Below are positions 6,592-14,368 of a stretch of 17,207 nt of DNA, piece by piece (positions within the stretch are counted from its first letter, which is position 1; every line of letters begins with the position of its first letter). The notes beneath the pieces were generated by a model, which made no database searches, was not told the DNA's origin, and saw only the letters and a list, made by a program, of their open reading frames with translations. Source of the stretch: JBBKWG01 sp037968835 (GTDB lineage: Bacteria > Pseudomonadota > Alphaproteobacteria > Rhodobacterales > Rhodobacteraceae); contig JBBKWG010000139.1 in NCBI GenBank assembly GCA_037968835.1, positions 1 to 17,207 on the forward strand. Direction: 5' to 3'. The position numbers were made by a program, and so were the translations under genes.

Positions 6592-7794
6592 ATGCGTCTG
6601 CCCATGACCTTTATCTTGATGACGATGGTGATCGATTCCATGGGCATCGGGTTGATCCTGCCCGTGATGCCGGCGCTTCTGAAGGAAATCAGCGGCATTC
6701 CTCTGGCCGACGCGGCACTCTACGGCGGAATTCTTGTTACGGCGTTTGCCGTGATGCAATTCCTGTTCGGCCCGGTGATGGGGTCGCTTTCGGACAGGTT
6801 CGGACGTCGACCGATCCTTCTCGCGACACTATTTATCATGGCGCTCGATTATCTTGTGATGGCGGTTGCCGGCAGCTTCTGGCTGTTGCTGGTGGGTCGC
6901 CTGATCGGCGGGGTCGCAGCCGCAACACAGTCGACTGCCATGGCCTTCATTGCCGACATTTCCGAACCCGAGGAAAAAGCCGCGCGGTTCGGGATGGTCG
7001 GTGCGGCATTTGGCGTAGGTTTTGTCCTCGGCCCGCTTCTCGGCGGCCTTCTAGCCGAATTTGGCACCCGAGCGCCGTTTTTCGCGGCAGCCGGTCTTGC
7101 GGCGCTGAACATGACGCTTGGGTATTTCATCATGCCCGAAACCGTGACCGACCGCACAAGGCGCGCGCTTACTCTGAAACGTACCAACCCGCTTGGCGCG
7201 TTCGTCAATGTCAACAAGACGCCGGGACTTGGTCGATTGCTGATCCTGTTCTTTCTCTACGAAGTCGCCTTTTTCGTTTATCCGTCAGTCTGGGCCTATT
7301 TCACCGAGGCGCGGTTTGGCTGGTCCCCGGGCATGATCGGTGTCTCGCTGGCCTCGTTCGGAATTTCAATCGCGATCGTGCAGGGCGGCCTGATCCGGGT
7401 CATCCTGAGCTGGCTCGGGGATCGGGGAACGGTGATCTATGGGCTTGTCTTCAACGTCGCCGCGTTCCTCGTGATGGCCTTCATCACCAGCGGAACGGTT
7501 GCACTTTTGATCACGCCCCTGACCGCGCTAGGTTCGGTCGTGACGCCGGCCGTTCAAGGTATTATGTCGCGTCAGACAGCCGACGACAGCCAGGGAGAGT
7601 TGCAGGGCGTATTGGCCAGCACGGCGGCGCTTGCAATGATCATATCGCCACTGTTGATGACCCAGGTATTCGCGATATTCGCACGCGAGGGCGCAACGGT
7701 TTATCTGCCCGGCGCGCCATTCCTGGTCTCGATGGTGCTGATGATCGCCTGCGTCGGCGTTTTCCTGTCGCGGCCCCGAACCGTAGCCGCCTGA
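6592..7794 (+). CDS. MFS transporter of the tetracycline/drug:H+ antiporter type
   Basis: This 400-residue, highly hydrophobic inner-membrane protein has about 12 predicted membrane helices. Helix 1 carries VIDSMGIGLILPVMPALL with D15, as in TetA-like 12-helix drug:H+ antiporters. Motif A is GSLSDRFGRRP (64-74) in the first cytoplasmic loop. The antiporter motif C is GVGFVLGPLLGG (141-152) in helix 5. ATG 6592 is preferred over the TTG 15 nt upstream because AAGGTG lies just before it. A TTGACT at 6531-6536 lies in the 77-nt gap after pcaB, but no convincing -10 pairs with it. The substrate is unknown. Its position next to aromatic catabolism could suggest efflux or uptake of an aromatic acid, but the motif C favours an exporter. 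Confidence 0.85.
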   Translation: MRLPMTFILMTMVIDSMGIGLILPVMPALLKEISGIPLADAALYGGILVTAFAVMQFLFGPVMGSLSDRFGRRPILLATLFIMALDYLVMAVAGSFWLLLVGRLIGGVAAATQSTAMAFIADISEPEEKAARFGMVGAAFGVGFVLGPLLGGLLAEFGTRAPFFAAAGLAALNMTLGYFIMPETVTDRTRRALTLKRTNPLGAFVNVNKTPGLGRLLILFFLYEVAFFVYPSVWAYFTEARFGWSPGMIGVSLASFGISIAIVQGGLIRVILSWLGDRGTVIYGLVFNVAAFLVMAFITSGTVALLITPLTALGSVVTPAVQGIMSRQTADDSQGELQGVLASTAALAMIISPLLMTQVFAIFAREGATVYLPGAPFLVSMVLMIACVGVFLSRPRTVAA

Positions 7795-7874
7795 ACCGTC
7801 AGAGAAGTGTCGTTTTCCGGCTTGCGGGCGACTACGCCGCGCAGCAGGGTCGGCCCGGAGAATGGAGATCTGAC

Positions 7875-8951
7875 ATGACAAAAATCCGCGCCGCCGTCTG
7901 CCACGAATTCGGCGCCCCCCTGACGCTGGAGACCGTCACACTTGCCGCACCCGAGGGCCGCTCGGTCGAGGTGGCGCTTGATGCGGTGGCGATCTGCCAC
8001 TCCGATATCTCCTACATCGACGGTATCTGGGGCGGCACATTGCCGGCGGTCTATGGCCACGAGGCGGCCGGGCGGATCACCGCGACGGGAAACGCGGTTG
8101 CCGGATACGAAACTGGCGATCGTGTGATCGTGACGCTCATTCGCGCTTGCGGCACCTGCGCATCGTGCGGCAGCGGCCACCCCGTCGCGTGCCATGCGCC
8201 AGCGGGACCAAAGCCGCTGACGACAGCCGACGGTGCGCCGTTGGAACAGGCGATGTCGACCGGCGCGTTCGCCGAAAGGGTCGTTGTCGATCAAAGCCAG
8301 ATCGCCCGTATCCCCGACACGATGTCGGCAGAAGTCGCCTCGCTTTTGAGTTGCGGCGTCATCACCGGAATCGGCGCCGTAGTCAACGCGGCAAGGCTGA
8401 GGCCCGGTGAGGACGCGGTGGTGATCGGTGCGGGCGGTGTCGGTCTCAACGCAATCCAGGGCGCGCGCATCGCCGGCGCTCGCCGGATCGTCGCCATCGA
8501 CATGACCGAGGAAAAGCTTGCCGATGCGCGCGAATTCGGCGCAACCGACGGAATTCTGGCCACCCATCCCGCCCCCGCAGAACGCCTGCGCGAGTTGATC
8601 GGACGCGGTGCCGACGCCGTTTTCGTGACGGTCGGCGCAATCCCGGCTTACGACTCCGCGCCTGACTATCTGGCACCGGGTGGGCGTATAGTGATGGTCG
8701 GTATGCCGGCGGTCGATGCTTTCTCGAAGTACCAACCCGTCAACTTTGCGTCGGCCGGTCAGGGCATGGTCGGCTCGAAAATGGGCGACGTGGTGCTGCC
8801 GCGCGATATTCCCTGGCTCTGCGATCTCTATGCGCAGGGTCGACTGAAGCTCGACGAATTGATCTCGCGTCGCTGGTCATTCGATCAGATCAACGAGGCG
8901 ATTGCCGACACGAAATCGGGGCGCGCGCGCCGGAACGTCATCGCTTTCTAA
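7875..8951 (+). CDS. zinc-dependent alcohol dehydrogenase (medium-chain, structural-zinc class)
   Basis: This 358-residue medium-chain dehydrogenase has the catalytic-zinc residues C41 (ICHSD), H62 (YGHEAAG) and C160 (LSCGVITG). The structural-zinc lobe is complete, with C92, C95, C98 and C106 (C-x2-C-x2-C-x7-C). The Rossmann glycine motif is GAGGVG (185-190), and D209 at the end of the next strand favours NAD over NADP. It resembles the class III/AdhC-like group, which oxidises alcohols or formaldehyde adducts; the substrate here is unknown. ATG 7875 has GGAG 9 nt upstream. It follows the transporter after 80 nt in which I see no terminator. Its stop overlaps the stop of the opposing acetyltransferase (CTAA, 8948-8951). 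Confidence 0.88.
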   Translation: MTKIRAAVCHEFGAPLTLETVTLAAPEGRSVEVALDAVAICHSDISYIDGIWGGTLPAVYGHEAAGRITATGNAVAGYETGDRVIVTLIRACGTCASCGSGHPVACHAPAGPKPLTTADGAPLEQAMSTGAFAERVVVDQSQIARIPDTMSAEVASLLSCGVITGIGAVVNAARLRPGEDAVVIGAGGVGLNAIQGARIAGARRIVAIDMTEEKLADAREFGATDGILATHPAPAERLRELIGRGADAVFVTVGAIPAYDSAPDYLAPGGRIVMVGMPAVDAFSKYQPVNFASAGQGMVGSKMGDVVLPRDIPWLCDLYAQGRLKLDELISRRWSFDQINEAIADTKSGRARRNVIAF

Positions 8952-8955
8952 AGCG
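8942..8955. terminator. dyad across the two convergent stop codons
   Basis: CGCTTT (8942-8947) and AAAGCG (8950-8955) form an inverted repeat centred on the shared CTAA of the dehydrogenase and acetyltransferase stops. It gives a 5-6 bp stem with a very small loop. No T-run follows on either strand, so a true rho-independent terminator is doubtful. It may only slow polymerase at the convergent junction. Confidence 0.25.
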
Positions 8956-9382
8956 CGTCGTCCCAGCCGAAAAAGACGCCCGCCTGCTCCTTGCCGCCGT
9001 TCTTGCGGTAAAGCCCGAGTGCTGCGGGATTGTCGGGCTCGGTTCCCAGCCACACGCCCTCGCAGCCTCGCGACCGCGCGATGTCGATTATCCGGCGAAG
9101 AAGGCTGTCGCCGATCCCCTGCCGACGCACATCCTCGTGGACACCCAATTCGTTGACGAAAAACGCCGTCGGTTTGTCGGGGTGCATCAACGCGGTGCCA
9201 CTGGCAAAGCCGACGACTTCGCCCCCCGCAAGCGCCACCACCAGTTCGTTGACGCCGGTCACCAGGAAGGCATACGCCCGCGACGGTTCGACCGGATTGT
9301 CGAACGTGCCTGGGCGGACGCGGTCGAGAACATGCGCGTCCTCTGGACCGAGATGGCGAATGGTGATTGGGTTGGCTGACAT
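8948..9382 (-). CDS. GNAT family N-acetyltransferase
   Basis: This 144-residue single-domain acetyltransferase uses acetyl-CoA. Motif A is VNELGVHEDVRRQGIG (76-91), with the pyrophosphate-binding R/Q-x-x-G-x-G as RRQGIG. The C-terminal DNPAALGLYRKNGG (117-130) is motif B. The pattern HPDK...NELGV...RRQGIG...TEPDNPAA is reminiscent of the aminoglycoside 3-N-acetyltransferase type I branch, but that alone does not prove a resistance role. The reverse-strand ATG at 9382 lies 27 nt from the divergent start of the racemase-like gene. No clear ribosome binding site precedes it, so a leaderless message or weak initiation is possible. Any promoter must lie within the start of the neighbour gene. Confidence 0.85.
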   Translation of the reverse strand: MSANPITIRHLGPEDAHVLDRVRPGTFDNPVEPSRAYAFLVTGVNELVVALAGGEVVGFASGTALMHPDKPTAFFVNELGVHEDVRRQGIGDSLLRRIIDIARSRGCEGVWLGTEPDNPAALGLYRKNGGKEQAGVFFGWDDAL

Positions 9383-9409
9383 ATTCTAAGCACTCTGAAA
9401 GGACCGCCC

Positions 9410-10639
9410 GTGAAACTCGCCGATCTTGACGTGATTGTCACGGCTCCTCCGGCCCCGGGATGGGGCGGGCGATACTGGATTTTGGTGAAAGTCACAACCG
9501 ACACCGGCGTCACTGGCTGGGGCGAATGTTACGCGGCCTCGGTCGGGCCGAACGCGATGACAGCCGTGATCCGCGACGTGTTCGAGCGCCACATGGCAGG
9601 TGAAAACCCAGAGAATATCGAGCTGATGTTCCGTCGCGCCTATTCCTCGGGTTTCACGCAGCGTCCCGATCTGACGGTCATGGGTGCATTTTCGGGGCTG
9701 GAAATCGCGTGCTGGGACATTCTTGGCAAGGATCGCGACCGTCCGGTGTGGGCGATGCTGGGCGGTAAGATGAACGACCGCGTGCGCGCCTATACCTACC
9801 TATACCCAATGGAGCATCATCCGATGCCGTCGTTTTGGGGCGACGCGGACATGGCGGCCGAAGCGGCGGCCGACCTGGTAAGCAAGGGCTGGACGGCGGT
9901 CAAGTTTGACCCCGCCGGACCCTACACGATCCGCGGGGGCCACCAGCCAGCGATGGGCGACATTTCAACCTCGGTCGCCTTCTGCCGCGCCATCCGCGAG
10001 GCAGTCGGCGACAAGGCGGACCTGCTTTTCGGCACGCATGGCCAGTTCACCACAAGCGGCGCGATCCGGCTGGCGCGGGCCATCGAACCCTTTTGCCCGC
10101 TCTGGTTCGAAGAACCGGTGCCGCCCGACAACGTAGCCGCGATGGCGCGCGTTGCCGCCGCAACCTCAATCGCGATCGCGACTGGCGAACGGCTGACGAC
10201 AAAGGCAGAATTCGCAACGATCCTGCAACACGGAGCGGCGTCAATCCTGCAACCGGCGCTTGGACGTTCCGGTGGCTTGTGGGAAACCAAGAAGATTGCC
10301 GCGCTGGCCGAGGCGTCGAATGCGCTGATGGCACCTCATCTTTATGCGGGGCCGGTGGAATGGGCGGCCAACATCCACTTGTCGGCGTCTATCCCCAATA
10401 TCCTCATGGCCGAAAGCATCGAGACGCCGTTCCACGACGCATTGATCAAAGGCGCGATCCGGGTCGAAAACGGTTTCATCACACCCCCCAACGGTCCCGG
10501 ACTTGGCATCGACGTCGACGAGGCGCTTGCGCGAAGCCATCCCTATACCGGCACAGGTTTGCACCTTCAGATGCAGGAAGCTCCCTGCGATTACGTCAAT
10601 CGCAACCTGTTTGAAGGTGGTGCACCCGCGAAAACCTAA
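9410..10639 (+). CDS. enolase-superfamily protein, mandelate racemase / sugar-acid dehydratase-like, atypical active site
   Basis: This 409-residue protein has the two-domain architecture of mandelate racemase and muconate lactonising enzymes: an N-terminal capping domain (about 1-125, GVTGWGECYA) and a barrel. Barrel landmarks are K165-F-D167, GTHGQFT (208-214), WFEEPVPPDN (232-241), ATGERLTT (257-264), LQPALGRSGG (280-289) and APHLYAGP (308-315). H310 suits an MR or galactonate/mannonate dehydratase-type acid/base. The first metal-ligand position, normally Asp, appears to be G208. The Asp that pairs with the histidine (usually QPD) is A283. The start is GTG at 9410 with GAAAGGA upstream; no ATG fits. 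The substrate is unknown. The missing KxK motif argues against cis,cis-muconate cycloisomerase (CatB). Confidence 0.8.
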   Translation: MKLADLDVIVTAPPAPGWGGRYWILVKVTTDTGVTGWGECYAASVGPNAMTAVIRDVFERHMAGENPENIELMFRRAYSSGFTQRPDLTVMGAFSGLEIACWDILGKDRDRPVWAMLGGKMNDRVRAYTYLYPMEHHPMPSFWGDADMAAEAAADLVSKGWTAVKFDPAGPYTIRGGHQPAMGDISTSVAFCRAIREAVGDKADLLFGTHGQFTTSGAIRLARAIEPFCPLWFEEPVPPDNVAAMARVAAATSIAIATGERLTTKAEFATILQHGAASILQPALGRSGGLWETKKIAALAEASNALMAPHLYAGPVEWAANIHLSASIPNILMAESIETPFHDALIKGAIRVENGFITPPNGPGLGIDVDEALARSHPYTGTGLHLQMQEAPCDYVNRNLFEGGAPAKT

Positions 10640-10647
10640 GAACTTAG
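10636..10647. terminator. small dyad across convergent stop codons
   Basis: CTAAG at 10636-10640 and CTTAG at 10643-10647 form a short inverted repeat that contains the TAA stops of both converging genes, which are separated by only 4 nt. There is no T-run and only 5 pairs. It could be coincidence, because facing stop codons are themselves partly symmetrical. Confidence 0.15.
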
Positions 10648-11303
10648 CCGACGGCGAGATTGCGGCGGTGCCGGGCCACGGCGTCGCCAACATCGTCAAA
10701 CCACGTCGCCTGCCCCAATTCGATCACGATGGCCGCGTCGCACATGCGCTGCAACGGGCCGAGCGAATGGGAAACGACAATTGCGCCCCGACTGGTCAAC
10801 CTGTCGGCCAGCAAATCCTCGCTCTGGCTGCGAAAAGCGGCGTCGCCAACACTCGTGACCTCGTCGATCAGATAGGTATCAAAGTCGATTCCCATGGAAA
10901 TCGCGAATGCCAGCCGCGCCTTCATGCCCGCCGAATAGGTTCTGAACGGGTTGTGAAACTCGGTGCCGAGACGCGCCGTTTCGGCAACGAAATCAATCAG
11001 TGCGTCGGTGTCGACGCCGTAGATCCTCGCCACGAAGCGGGCGTTCTGAGCGCCAGACAAATCGCCGTGAAAACTGCCCGCGAAGCCGACCGGCCAGGAC
11101 ACGCTGCCCGTTACGGAAATGCGTCCGGCAGTCGGACGCATCGTGCCCGCAATCATTCGCAACAGACTCGACTTACCGGCCCCGTTGCGCCCGATCAGCG
11201 CCACCGCCCTGCGCGGCGGAATCGTCAGGTTCACGTTCGCTGCGATCGTTCGGGCGACACCGCCGGACCAATAGGTTTTCGTCACATCTTCCAGCCGGAT
11301 CAT
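10644..11303 (-). CDS. capsule polysaccharide ABC exporter, ATP-binding protein (KpsT/CtrD type)
   Basis: This 219-residue cytoplasmic ATPase would power export of a lipid-linked capsular polysaccharide with a KpsM-type permease. Walker A is GRNGAGKS (38-45). The signature loop is YSAGMKAR (123-130), with the YSxGM form typical of KpsT/Wzt polysaccharide exporters rather than LSGGQ. Walker B is YLIDE (144-148) and the switch histidine is H179 in VVSHS. The length matches KpsT (about 219). It lacks the C-terminal carbohydrate-binding extension of Wzt. The reverse ATG at 11303 is chosen because MIRLEDVTKTYW is where family members begin. It lies 5 nt after the KpsE-type stop, so coupling is likely. 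Its permease partner is on the opposite strand at 12550. Confidence 0.9.
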   Translation of the reverse strand: MIRLEDVTKTYWSGGVARTIAANVNLTIPPRRAVALIGRNGAGKSSLLRMIAGTMRPTAGRISVTGSVSWPVGFAGSFHGDLSGAQNARFVARIYGVDTDALIDFVAETARLGTEFHNPFRTYSAGMKARLAFAISMGIDFDTYLIDEVTSVGDAAFRSQSEDLLADRLTSRGAIVVSHSLGPLQRMCDAAIVIELGQATWFDDVGDAVARHRRNLAVG

Positions 11304-11308
11304 GCGCG

Positions 11309-12490
11309 CTACCGCCGGTCCCGCAGACTGTAGAATATCAGCGCACCGGTCGCCCACGCGGCGACCAGAAAGAACGCCGTCACCCCAAAAAGCGTCAGCC
11401 GTCTGGGATACTGAGCCGATTGCGCGCGGGTCGGTCGGATGTGCGCGGCCAGGTAGCGACTTTTCCGCCGCGCTTCGGCCTGGGCCAGATCGAACGCCAT
11501 CATTGCCGCCGTGTAACTTTGGCTGGCAAACTCCCGGTTCATCGCCAGGCGTTCGAACTCGCTGATAACGTTCGCATAATCAGCACTGTCTCCATCTGGC
11601 CCGATACCGACGCCCAGATTGCGCCGCTCATCCGCAATCCGTCGCTCGATGATCGCGATGCGTCTATCCGCCTGCGACAGGCGTATGTCGTCCGCGCGCG
11701 TATTTTGCCGAAGCATGTCGGTGTCGATCATCGCTGTCGCAAGTTCCCGTTCAAGCGTGGCGAGCAGCCCCATCTGACCTTGCAGGTCGGCGCTTGGATC
11801 GACGATCTGGGTTCGCGATCGAAAGGCGGTCAATTGTTGACGCGCACCACGCAGCCGCGTCTCGGCTCGGGCAAGTTCGGCGCGGGCGAATTCGGTGGTG
11901 TCGTCCTGTGCTATGGCCGACAGTTCTTCTACCAACGCCGCGCTTTCACTCAGGATGCCAGTCGCGATATCCTGCGCATCGTCGGCCGCAAAGGCCAGAA
12001 CGCGCACTTCGATCAGTCCGGTTGCGGGATCGTGAAGAACGCGCACCATACGTTGCCAGTATTCGTGCAAATCCTCGATCGTACCAACCGGATCAAAGGC
12101 GAATACAGGATCGTTTTCGGGCAGCGCGAACACCCGGGACAGACCAAGCGATGCTTCCAGCCGTTCCACCATATCCTGACTTTGAATGAATGCATTGAGG
12201 ATATCGGAATCCTGTGTCCCGGAGCCGGCGAAATCCGCAAGTCCGCCAAAAAATTCGACCGGCGACGGCACGGATTCGGCGCGCACCGAGAAAGCGACGC
12301 TGGACGCGAACTGTTCGGCGGCCCGTGTAAAAAGATAGCCCGCCACGACGAGGGACGGGATGGCGACAAGTATCAGGAACGAAACGAAAATACCGAGATG
12401 CCGACGTCGAAGTCGCGCTGGTGGTGCGGGGGGAAGCACAAGCGTCAGACGCGCGCTGTCAGAGGTTGGCATGACTGTCATTTCGACCAT
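11309..12490 (-). CDS. capsule export inner-membrane protein, PCP-2a family (KpsE/CtrB/BexC type)
   Basis: This 393-residue protein has one N-terminal membrane helix (about 32-54), a long mostly helical, coiled-coil-prone periplasmic part (about 180-345) and a C-terminal membrane helix (about 365-388). The stretch just before helix 2, YLAAHIRPTRAQSAQYPRR (346-364), fits the proline-containing motif that marks polysaccharide co-polymerase 2a proteins. These bridge the inner-membrane ABC exporter to the outer-membrane channel (KpsD/CtrA). The reverse start is ATG at 12490; ATGs at 12481 and 12472 are also possible, and none has a strong ribosome binding site. It heads a minus-strand pair with the ATPase gene and diverges from the permease gene across 59 nt. 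Confidence 0.88.
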   Translation of the reverse strand: MVEMTVMPTSDSARLTLVLPPAPPARLRRRHLGIFVSFLILVAIPSLVVAGYLFTRAAEQFASSVAFSVRAESVPSPVEFFGGLADFAGSGTQDSDILNAFIQSQDMVERLEASLGLSRVFALPENDPVFAFDPVGTIEDLHEYWQRMVRVLHDPATGLIEVRVLAFAADDAQDIATGILSESAALVEELSAIAQDDTTEFARAELARAETRLRGARQQLTAFRSRTQIVDPSADLQGQMGLLATLERELATAMIDTDMLRQNTRADDIRLSQADRRIAIIERRIADERRNLGVGIGPDGDSADYANVISEFERLAMNREFASQSYTAAMMAFDLAQAEARRKSRYLAAHIRPTRAQSAQYPRRLTLFGVTAFFLVAAWATGALIFYSLRDRR

Positions 12491-12523
12491 GAGACTGCGC
12501 AGGTCGTCGTTAATTCAACGTAA

Positions 12524-12558
12524 AGGCAGGCGGTCTATCACAGCGATAGATGACGCTG
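12524..12558 (+). promoter_or_regulatory. Shine-Dalgarno-like stretch plus hairpin at the kpsM-type start
   Basis: TCTATC (12534-12539) and GATAGA (12545-12550) form a 6-bp inverted repeat with 5-nt loop ACAGC, directly abutting AGGCAGGCGG (12524-12533). The first possible ATG (12550) has its A inside the stem and no ribosome binding site at normal distance. If the stem forms, the second ATG (12559) sits 8 nt from the purine stretch. The dyad could instead be a protein operator in the divergent promoter region. Confidence 0.4.
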
Positions 12559-13368
12559 ATGAGTGCACCGATCACCACCCCGAACGCCGCACTCCCGCGA
12601 CGCAGCGGCGCGCGCGCGCACCGCACGATCGTGGCATTGATGCTGCGCGAAATGGCGACCACGTTTGGCAGGTCGCCCGGCGGCTATATCTGGGCGTTGC
12701 TCGAACCGATTGCGGCGATCGCCCTGTTGTCTTTCGCGTTCTCGCTGGCCTTCCGCGCGCCGCCACTCGGCAGCAGTTTTGCACTGTTTTACGCCACCGG
12801 ATACCTGCCCTACATGGTCTTCCACGATATCGCGCAAAAGACCGCTGCCGCCACGCGTTTTTCCCGACCCCTATTCACTTTTGGCGCCGTCGGTTGGGCC
12901 GAAGCGGTGCTGGCACGCATCGTCCTGAACACGTTGACGCACCTGATGATCTTCGTGATCGTCATCGCGGGCCTTGTAGCGACGCTTCCCGGGCCAGCGA
13001 CCATCGACGTGCCGGTCGTTCTTGCCGCGTTAGCGATGGCCGCATTGCTCGCCGCCGGTATAGGCACCCTCAATTGCTATCTTTTCATGGCGTTCCCCGC
13101 GTGGGAGCGGTTGTGGATGATCGCCATGCGCCCGCTGTTCATCGTCTCGGGCGTGCTGTTTCTGTTGGAGGACGTGCCGAGCGCATATCAATCCCATCTC
13201 TGGGCAAATCCGCTCTTTCACGTGACGGGGATGATGCGCAGCGCGTTCTATCCAGACTACTCGCCAGACTACCTGTCACCGGCATTCGGGTTCGGATCGG
13301 GCCTGCTTTTTCTGTTTTTCGGCGCTTCGCTCTTGCGCCGATACCACGATGATCTGGTGGCCAAGTGA
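12550..13368 (+). CDS. capsule polysaccharide ABC exporter, permease (KpsM/CtrC type, ABC-2 family)
   Basis: This 272-residue inner-membrane protein (269 if it starts at 12559) has six expected membrane helices. The N-terminal RAHRTIVALMLREMATTFG stretch and GGYIWALLEPI match the start of ABC-2 polysaccharide permeases. Further hydrophobic segments lie near 50-75, 115-145, 150-180, 190-215 and 245-262. NPLFHVTGMMRSAFYPDY (about 221-238) is the conserved segment before the last helix in KpsM proteins. It should pair with the ATPase encoded at 10644-11303. It diverges from the ATPase and PCP-2a genes and overlaps the following glycosyltransferase gene (GTGA). See the hairpin entry for the start-codon question. 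Confidence 0.9.
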   Translation: MTLMSAPITTPNAALPRRSGARAHRTIVALMLREMATTFGRSPGGYIWALLEPIAAIALLSFAFSLAFRAPPLGSSFALFYATGYLPYMVFHDIAQKTAAATRFSRPLFTFGAVGWAEAVLARIVLNTLTHLMIFVIVIAGLVATLPGPATIDVPVVLAALAMAALLAAGIGTLNCYLFMAFPAWERLWMIAMRPLFIVSGVLFLLEDVPSAYQSHLWANPLFHVTGMMRSAFYPDYSPDYLSPAFGFGSGLLFLFFGASLLRRYHDDLVAK

Positions 13369-14354
13369 GCTTCGAGCAACTCATTCCCGATTCTCGCCCG
13401 GACGAACGGCAGATCGTGTCACGATATGCCTGTGATCACGTGACGATCCTGATGGGTGTCTGCAATGGGGCGTCAATGCTTGACGCTCAGCTTCGCAGTC
13501 TCGCGGGGCAGACGCATACGAATTGGTCGTTGATTGCGTCGGACGACGGATCGACGGACGAAAGTCGCGCTGTGGTTCACGCCTTTGCTCGCGCCGCTCC
13601 AGAGCATGCAGTGAGCGTAAAAGACGGGCCAAAGCGTGGGTGGCCGCAGAATTACCTCAAGCTCATTCGCGCCGCCGGACCGGCCACGCCCTATGCAGCT
13701 TTTTGTGATCAGGACGACGCCTGGTTTCCCGACAAGTTGACCCGCGCAATCGCCCAACTGCGTCAGGTGCCGGTTGGCATTCCGGCACTTTATGGTGCGC
13801 GCACGATGATTGCCGATGACGCCCTGCGCGCGCTGCGTCCGTCGCCGTTGTTCGACCGACCGCCGTCGTTTCGGAATGCACTGGTCCAGAGCATCGCTGG
13901 CGGCAACACCATGGTGATGAACCGCGCCGCGCTGGACATTCTACAGTCGGCCAGTTTCGGTGCCGAGGGCATCGCGTCCCACGACTGGTGGGCCTATCAG
14001 GTCGTCGCGGGTGCCGGTGGGCGCATTATTTATGACCACCGTCCTGCGCTGTTGTATCGTCAGCACGGCGGCAATCTTGTCGGCGCGAACGATACGCTCG
14101 GCGCAAGCATCATCCGCCTCGCCAAGGTGCTCGGCGGACGCTTTCGCGGCTGGAACGAGGCGAATATTCAGGCGCTCGAAAATGTCGCTCACCTGCTGAC
14201 TCCGGACGCTCGGATATGCCTTGCGGATTTCCGGCGTGCGCGTTCGCGTAATCCGATCAACCGCCTTTCCGCGATCAGGCGCGCGGGCTTTTATCGACAG
14301 ACTCGCCGGGGCTGTGTCGCACTGTGGTTTGCAGCGGCACTCGGGAAGTTGTGA
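13365..14354 (+). CDS. family 2 glycosyltransferase
   Basis: This 329-residue cytoplasmic GT-A enzyme probably adds a sugar to the capsule or exopolysaccharide repeat. VTILMGVCNGASMLDAQL (26-43) is the nucleotide-binding strand. ASDDGSTDES (58-67) binds the nucleotide sugar. The DxD-like metal motif is CDQDDAWFPDKL (114-125). HDWWAY (205-210) and YRQHGGNLVG (230-239) are acceptor-side motifs seen in rhamnosyl- and related transferases. The start is GTG at 13365, which overlaps the permease stop in GTGA, so it is translationally coupled to the exporter. Its HDWW/YRQHG end resembles the front of the minus-strand transferase at 15393-17207 (HHDLW, YRQHGSNAVG), so the two may be paralogues. The sugar specificity is unknown. 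Confidence 0.9.
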   Translation: MSFEQLIPDSRPDERQIVSRYACDHVTILMGVCNGASMLDAQLRSLAGQTHTNWSLIASDDGSTDESRAVVHAFARAAPEHAVSVKDGPKRGWPQNYLKLIRAAGPATPYAAFCDQDDAWFPDKLTRAIAQLRQVPVGIPALYGARTMIADDALRALRPSPLFDRPPSFRNALVQSIAGGNTMVMNRAALDILQSASFGAEGIASHDWWAYQVVAGAGGRIIYDHRPALLYRQHGGNLVGANDTLGASIIRLAKVLGGRFRGWNEANIQALENVAHLLTPDARICLADFRRARSRNPINRLSAIRRAGFYRQTRRGCVALWFAAALGKL

Positions 14355-14368
14355 GGATCGGATTCTAA

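Noticed and set aside
7795..7874. Terminator between the MFS and dehydrogenase genes
   Set aside because: No stem of convincing length and no T-run was found in the 80-nt gap.
8948..9382. Aminoglycoside 3-N-acetyltransferase resistance gene
   Set aside because: Only general GNAT motifs and a loose AAC(3)-I-like pattern are visible, with no resistance context, so only the family is called.
9410..10639. Muconate cycloisomerase (catB) for a catechol branch beside the pca genes
   Set aside because: The barrel has K-F-D rather than the K-x-K of muconate lactonising enzymes and an H310 acid/base. It is also separated from the pca run by three unrelated genes.
11000..12523. Long plus-strand open frame of about 500 codons
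   Set aside because: It is antisense to the ATPase and PCP-2a genes, its translation is Arg/Pro/Gly-rich with no recognisable domain, and the minus-strand proteins have clear family motifs.
12360..13352. Plus-strand open frame overlapping the permease gene in another frame
   Set aside because: The product is basic and of low complexity, while the overlapping frame encodes a clear ABC-2 permease.
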